A DNA stretch of 26,028 nucleotides from contig VIGQ01001361.1 of assembly GCA_009663005.1 (NCBI GenBank), positions 20,001 to 46,028 on the forward strand, read 5' to 3'. This DNA comes from Actinidia chinensis (Eukaryota > Streptophyta > Magnoliopsida > Ericales > Actinidiaceae). Both the position numbers and the translations under genes were made by a program. Numbering within the stretch: the first letter of the stretch is position 1; each line of letters begins with the position of its first letter. Shown in pieces: positions 20,801-26,028 of this stretch. The notes beneath the pieces are model-generated. The model searched no databases and had not been told where the DNA came from. It saw nothing but the letters and a program-made list of their open reading frames with translations.

Positions 20801-22380
20801 TTTTTACTCTTTCAGATCTGTTTTGGCCATCCAGAACTTCGTGTGTTACCGAGGAACATTTGTCTAAACAAGCAATTCCTCTCAGTTCCTCCACCCAACC
20901 CATCTTGAGCTATTTTGGTTTTCTGATCGCTAAAACTTGTGACAGATGATACGGATTGGTGGCTCTTATGGGGCATGCATCAGGGTTCAACTGCTATTCA
21001 GATAATAACTTTTTTTGTATAGGGGCCTATTTGCTCAACGGGGAAACAAATTTATTAAGCTCTTTTTTCACATCTTCTAAACAACGGATAAATTGTACTC
21101 CGTGATTCATGTCTAAAACATAAATTTAGTTTTGTGCTTTAGTTCTAGTGGCAGAGTACGTGACCCAGTTATAAAGGACATGCTAGCATGTTAAGCTGTC
21201 ATAAAGACAACAGAAATAAAACTCAAATTCTTCCTCCTTAAGCCAAATCTTGCACACATACCGCATAGACAGTACAGAACCCCGGGCCTTACATCTTCTC
21301 CCTCAAATCTTCCAACATGAGATATATTTGAAAATCTTCCCCTGAGTTCCTTCTTCACATCTCGCTCTTTTCTTACATTTCTCTGGGTATTCCATCCTGA
21401 AGCTCCCCCGACCCAATGTATGTGTTTAGAATAAAAGAACATATGTAGCGTGAAAACCTTTCTCCCCCGACGAATGGACAAGGATCTGCATGGCAGCAAA
21501 CTACCCAGTCAACATTGCCATGAACCTGCATGCTCCTAAAAAAGCGTCTGCCATACCATCCATCATTTGGTGAATTTGACATTTTGGGTATGAATTTCTA
21601 AGGCACAACCTAGGCGGCCCACAACGACTAATGACCGTCAACTAATACTAGCATACAGGCTCCATCTATACAGTAATGCTGTTATCTTCTCACATCAGTC
21701 GGAAATAGCAAAAGGCTGGATTCTACTCGAACCGTCATGACTACAGCACAACAGAATGCAGAGGCACGTTTGTTTCACAGCATGTTAGGTTTAACATCCA
21801 AGCGCGAAATGCGCCAGTTCATATGAAAAAAAGCTTAAAGAGCGTTGATCCACAAAACCGTCGCGCGGCGGATACCTTGAACATATAGCCAGTCCATGAA
21901 ACTATATGAGGAGTTCGAAATGCTTACCGAAACCTTCTCTCTGCTGCCAGTATACTTCCCCACAACTTGGCATATATTTAATTACTGCACTGTCACTCAC
22001 TTGTCCGTTTTATTGAAAACAAAGGCCATGTACTTGTCGACCAAATTCCAAGGGAAAACAAAGGCTGGCCAGCAGCAAAACACACACTGTCGAATAGCTT
22101 GAAATCATTGCATTCCATTGGCATGTTCAACTCAGAATTGGTTTAAAGTCCATGTCAAAAATAAAAATCTTGCATCGGAATAAAGCCCCGCATTTTGCAT
22201 ATATATTAAGTAGCGCTGTTCCCCAGAAACATTAGACTCCATACCCAAACTTGGCGGACACACTGTGAAATTGTTTCCCATGTTCCGCAACACCTAATTC
22301 CTAACCCTTCAGAACGCTAAAAGGTATACATATTCGGGGTGTGAATCCTTTGTTCTTCATTGCAAAAAAAAAAAATGATT
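17801..22380 (-). other. Unidentified region with splice-like signals on the minus strand
   Basis: Base composition is less AT-biased than 16-17.8 kb, and several minus-strand points look like exon borders. There is a long pyrimidine tract ending in TTTTATTTTCCAG (about 18823-18835). There is an ACAAG/GTAGGCC donor near 19050 and a CAG/GTAAAG donor near 18900. There is also a TTCTTTATTTTTGTGCAG acceptor (about 20422-20440). A hydrophobic frame at about 19060-19150 (minus) reads like one membrane helix followed by lysines (ASAAVVILFFKKD). A frame near 21430-21560 (minus) has FFRSM..G..WVVCC spacing loosely like an RLP membrane anchor. No exon gives a domain I recognise. It could be a separate intron-rich gene or 3' exons and introns of the RLP gene upstream. 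Confidence 0.25.
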
Positions 22381-22384
22381 TAAT

Positions 22385-25001
22385 TAAATGATTTAAATGC
22401 TTCTAAGTGGAAGTCCACAAAGTTGTTGCCAATGAAGCTAGAAGCATTGGAAGCTCTGTAGTTGAGTGCTCGATGGAATTTTCCCTTGATAAGTTATAAT
22501 AAGACAAATTCAAGTACTACAAAAGTCAAACCTGACATGCTGGAGGGAGTTCACCCATTCGAGCTGGTTCCTCGACAAATCAGAGATCCTAACCACCCCT
22601 GATGCATCTTCTTGGAAATGCACACCTTTAAATGATTCCAGATAGATTTAGTGAAATCAATCCTAGGAGACTTGTTAGTTCCTCGGGGATCTTTTCCAGA
22701 ATATTGTTGTTTGGAAAGGTCCATGACCGCCAAAGACAAAGAATCTTGTCATATGATACATACCTCCCCTTTCACCAACATGTGTGATAATCTAAGAAGA
22801 AACCTCCGACGAAAGACCTCCGGAAGATGGTAAAACCCCGTTTCCAACGGAAATAGGATCACGGAGTTGGAATTTCCCTGTTCAGATTGTTGTTTCCATT
22901 TATATGACTGTTGAACCGACCACAATCGCCCAACATCAGGAATTTCTCTTCCCGACAGAAGCGTCTTCTCCTAAATGAAGAGAACTATCACCCTTGGATC
23001 TTCTTCAATTCACATAGGAAGGGGAGTAGTCTCGGAACCAATGCATTGTTGGAAGATTCCAACTCCCACAAGTTGGAAGAGAAAAGCGGGTAATGGACCC
23101 GCTCAGTTTGTTAGGCGTTTCATTACGCTAAAAGATTCACGTTGCATCAACATATGGTATCTCTCCATGGATATCGTTATGGGATAGATTTCGAAAAGAG
23201 CCCCCCGTATGAGGTTAAATGCCAAAAACCAAGTAGGAATCTTAGCTGATATCCAGTGCGCGACCAGACGAGGATTGGGAGGATCTCTGTGAAGGGAGCC
23301 ATTACAGGAAACTCTGGTTAACCAACCAATTCCACTGATGCAAGTTCTAAAATTGAAGTTGAAAAGGCAGCGGAGTTCAATTAGAAATCACTTTTAAAGT
23401 CATTGGTGCCCAAAGGCAGATAAAGATGTATTTAGACTAGCGAGATTGGAGAGGAACTTCGGGCACCAAATTCCTTCCAACAAATTATGGAACTTGAAAT
23501 AAGAAGTCCAAGACTTTGGAAGACTTCCGTTAAGTTGATTTGACAAAATACCTAAACGTTTGTATGATGCCAATCTCCCCCAGTCACTGGAATTGAACCA
23601 GAAGAAAATTAGAGAGAGATCAAGCTCGAGAATATTTTGTAAACTGTCCAAGTTGATACAGGTCGGTATGACAAGAAAGTTGAGTAGTACCCAAAGAACA
23701 GAGACTCCAACGCACTACTTGCACATTTGGATGGGTATTACACAATTCCACTAACTTTGTTGTCAAACATAATCAAGACCCTCAAGTTACAAAGCACTTC
23801 CCAAACCAGCTCGGAAGCCGTCCTCAAGTTCATTACTTGATAGGTAAGGGTGTCGAGAGGAAGCCAGGTTTCCAATTAGCATTTGTAGCCGTCCCACAAT
23901 CCATTAACTGATAGGTCAAGGGTATAGAGAAGCCAGGTTTGCAATGCATTTGGTTAGCCTTCCCCCGAGCGTATTAGTGATATTTGAGGGCTTTATGAGA
24001 CAAAACTCAGGTTTCCAATTTGTTTGTATTCACCTCTGCAAGTGATTGAAGGGTAGGTCGAGGAACTCAAGACGACTAAAGCTATACAGCCAAATAGGTA
24101 CGGTTACAATTGAGATCATTCCAAGATAGATCAGATACCTAAAGGAGGTCATGTTCGATTGTACATAGGAATGGACAGTGAAACATATTACTTCTAGGTC
24201 AAGAAAAACGAGGCGGCTATAAGACTGAAGATCCACCTAGGAATCAAAGAGCGGAAGTCATTTTTGGAAAGATCTAGGATGGCAAGTGAAGGTAAATTAA
24301 CGCCGGTTAGTTGTGGTATGTGATCAAGTTGCAATCAGACAGGTTGTAACTAAACCAAGGAAGGGGAGATTGTTAATTACCGTAGCCAGTTTGTGCTCAC
24401 TCGTAAGGTGACTCACATAGTCAAGGATGTGACCAAATGGGAAAGACCAAGAAGCCATTGAAGGTTCTCGACATGCATTCCGCCTTTAAGACTTAGAACG
24501 GAAAACGTAAACCCGAAAGGTTTCCAAGTTGATGAGGAATGGTTCCCCAAATCTCGCATCCGACAAGTTAAGATTTAAGATATTGCCAGGAGTTGACTAG
24601 AGACCAAGAAGGATGGGATTGATATTCCTGGAAATCATTTCACTTAAATCGAGGTAGTTTGAGTTGCTTTAGATTAGCAAAAAAAAAAGGATTTATTTTC
24701 ACCTCCCAAGGAGGAATCAGGATAATAATAAGGAGATTTCGAAGGGGAGAACCAGAACATGGCCGGTTAAGTTGTCGCAAACACACCTGCCCACTCTTGC
24801 AGCAATCCGCGTCGACACTTCCCACGACGAGAGTTCGGTCTCTGAAGGATCGTGAGATCTTTTGAAGCTTGAATGAAAGAGCTTGTTTCTCTCTTGGGGG
24901 CAAACCACATCATGGCTTCCATTGCAGGATACCTGAAATCAATGGCTGCTATGGTGAGAAAGGCAAGGAGAAGATTGCAACCATATGAAGAGATGCTTCA
25001 T
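22385..25001 (-). pseudogene. LRR receptor-like protein (EIX2 / Cf-9 / HcrVf type), frame-disrupted
   Basis: RLPs of this type are plasma-membrane immune or developmental receptors without a kinase. The start chosen is ATG at 25001-24999 (minus), giving MKHLFIW and a hydrophobic signal peptide. The N-terminal cap follows at about 24710-24900: EKQAL, HDPS, LSSWE, DADCCK, VCDNLTGHV, then KINP and LKQL. Repeats of LxxLxxLxLxxNxLxGxIP form follow from about 24660. Examples are NYLDLSE, HQLGNLSGLR, FSRLEFLDL, RLASYKRLGILSNQLNGSLP, a FQLQF segment, DISA.KIPTWF, LSHNDIHGEIP, and SLAVMDLSK..SGK near 22735. The trace ends in a C-terminal cap with PSSTQLQSF and FIGNNLCGLPL near 22395. The length, about 870 codons, fits the family up to that cap. 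The usual acidic juxtamembrane stretch, transmembrane helix and basic tail are not found immediately after. Many frame changes occur. They may be sequencing errors, so the gene might be intact in the organism. Confidence 0.88.
23814..24020 (-). repeat. Three tandem 72-nt LRR units within the RLP gene
   Basis: Successive units of about 67-73 bases share AAGCC/TAGCC, TTGATAGGTAAGGG-like sequence and GAAGCCAGGTTT(C/G)CAAT on the + strand (units from about 23814, 23886 and 23953). On the coding strand each encodes one repeat of the NLASLYTLDLSxN type. 72 bases equals one 24-residue LRR, so array growth here keeps the reading frame. Confidence 0.65.
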
Positions 25002-25340
25002 GGTGATGATGATGCAAAACAGATTTGATTGTGGCTCCAATTATAACTTTTATTCTGCTCAGGAAAATATCTTGGTAGGTCAATAAAGGAACCACTGGAA
25101 TTCTATGGAACCTTGCCTAACAGTTTTCATGATAATTCATTTAGCACCGTTTTATGCAAGGTTTTTCGTTACATCCACTTGTGGCATCTCAATTAACTAG
25201 GGAAAAAAACGATGATTTTAAAAAGAAAAAAGAAGAAGAAGAGTACATGTACAACTTTGGTTCCAAAGGGGGTTTGTTGTAATTCCTACCAGGTGGTTAG
25301 GATTTTAGTTTTGGTTTGTTGTAATAGAAGAGTTCCATTA
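25002..25340 (-). promoter_or_regulatory. Upstream region of the RLP gene
   Basis: About 340 bases separate the RLP start codon from copy D of the dispersed repeat. A CTTTATAATGG sequence on the minus strand (about 25337-25347) is a weak TATA candidate. No other element is recognised. Confidence 0.3.
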
Positions 25341-26028
25341 TAAAGAGTAAAAGGTGGTGAAATTAGTATTAAGATTAGCTTCTGTTTTTTTCTTTGTACC
25401 ACTTAGGCTTGTTTGATTGGAGGATTGGCAAAGTTAGTCACGGAATACACGTGGCAGAGCACTACAATACAAAAAAACCTCAGGACTCCTGTATACCATA
25501 TATGCGGACTATTTGGTTTCTTTTTGGACTAGAGTCCGAAGTATAGTCCGGCTATTTCAAAAAACAAATGCGGGACTGGACTGGACAAATAGTCCAAGTC
25601 CCGCTAGTCCGGCCTAATCCGGTGTTATCAAACATGCCTTCCTTACTGTTCTACACCAATGAGGGGAGGAGTGTGATGGGAAAATAGTTAATACTGAGAG
25701 AATTTTAACGGAACATATTTAAAAAAAACATATGGTAACATTTGATATTGGAATTTCTTGAGTTGTTGTGGATTTGTTTTTATTATGTTTTTTTGTTATT
25801 GCCAATAATTATGTTGGGAAAAGTTGTTTTTTTTTGTTTTTTAAAAAGGTATATAAATTGTTGAAGTATAATAAATTTGTTCTTGAGTTGTTCATGCGAC
25901 AAAAGAATTTTATACGAAAAATAAAAAACATGGTAATCTAATTATAGAGGGAATGGAATGTTTGGAAAAGTAAGATTCATAAAATTTATGTTTTTTTTGG
26001 AAACTTGTTTGAAAAAAAATTAAATCGT
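25340..26028 (+). repeat. Dispersed repeat family, copy D, interrupted and cut by the window edge
   Basis: It matches copy C in order. 25347-25400 corresponds to about 14245-14300 (GTGGTGAAATTAGTATTAAG). 25740-25830 corresponds to about 14580-14680. 25900-26028 corresponds to about 14750-14867 (TTATACGAAAAATAAAAAAC through TTAAATCGT). A MITE at 25406-25638 splits it. It lies just upstream of the RLP gene and would be part of its distal promoter. Confidence 0.8.
25406..25638. mobile_element. Inverted-repeat MITE with GGACTA/TAGTCC-rich interior (hAT-like?)
   Basis: The terminal inverted repeats are GGCTTGTTTGAT (25406-25417) and ATCAAACATGCC (25627-25638), matching at 11 of 12 bases. Inside, GGACTATTTG (25506-25515) pairs perfectly with CAAATAGTCC (25586-25595), and GGACTAGAGTCC (25526-25537) is itself a short hairpin. 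CTTA occurs on both flanks, but a clean 8-bp target duplication is not visible. The element interrupts copy D where copy C has no such insertion, so copy C shows the approximate empty site. The family assignment is a guess; the element structure is clear. Confidence 0.7.

Noticed and set aside
21191..21582. Minus-strand frames proposed as the RLP membrane anchor
   Set aside because: Only the spacing of a few aromatic, Gly and Cys residues fits. The stretch is not clearly hydrophobic, so it is mentioned as a possibility and not called.
24659..24865. + strand frame opposite the RLP N-terminus
   Set aside because: It is antisense to the RLP N-terminal cap, whose motifs are clear on the minus strand.
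24912..25025. Short + strand frame starting MASIAGYLKSM
   Set aside because: It is the complement of the RLP signal-peptide region. The basic composition arises from the hydrophobic codons on the other strand.

Overview
The window looks like nuclear DNA from a flowering plant, most likely a eudicot. The evidence is a Ty1/copia retrotransposon with a long LTR, a Mutator/FAR1-type transposase fragment, MITE-like elements, AT-rich non-coding DNA, and a receptor-like protein (RLP) gene of the EIX2/Cf-9/HcrVf type. There are no bacterial operons, no CRISPR array and no rRNA that I can see. Almost every coding trace, in transposons and in the RLP alike, changes frame every few dozen to about 150 bases, often at homopolymers. 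This means either old pseudogenes throughout or, equally plausibly, an uncorrected long-read assembly. Gene integrity calls should be read with that in mind.

Layout. 1-5656: 3' part of a copia element of probable SIRE/Maximus type on the + strand (integrase, reverse transcriptase, RNase H, non-coding 3' spacer, polypurine tracts, 1.4 kb LTR). 5657-6520: antisense MULE/FAR1-like transposase remnant that the copia LTR abuts. 7030-8585: a roughly 50-bp minisatellite present twice, the first copy carrying an almost pure purine insertion of about 390 bp, followed by A-rich DNA. 8590-9190, 12640-13965, 14240-15885 and 25340-26028: four copies of one dispersed repeat, two of them about 1.9 kb apart in direct orientation and carrying a nested Tourist/Harbinger-like MITE. 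9190-12640: non-coding, LTR-like and CGTGC-rich DNA. 16110-17800: AT-rich with nothing recognised. 17800-22380: unidentified DNA with splice-like signals on the minus strand.

22385-25001 (minus strand) is the one recognisable host gene. It is an LRR receptor-like protein with signal peptide, N-terminal cap, more than twenty LRRs and the C-terminal cap, but no clear transmembrane anchor directly after it. Its upstream side carries a 233-bp inverted-repeat MITE sitting inside the fourth copy of the dispersed repeat.

I found no convincing new multi-gene system. The most unusual structures are the duplicated minisatellite with its polypurine insertion, the CGTGC-rich islands, the MITE-dated segmental duplication and the possible missing or distant anchor exon of the RLP.
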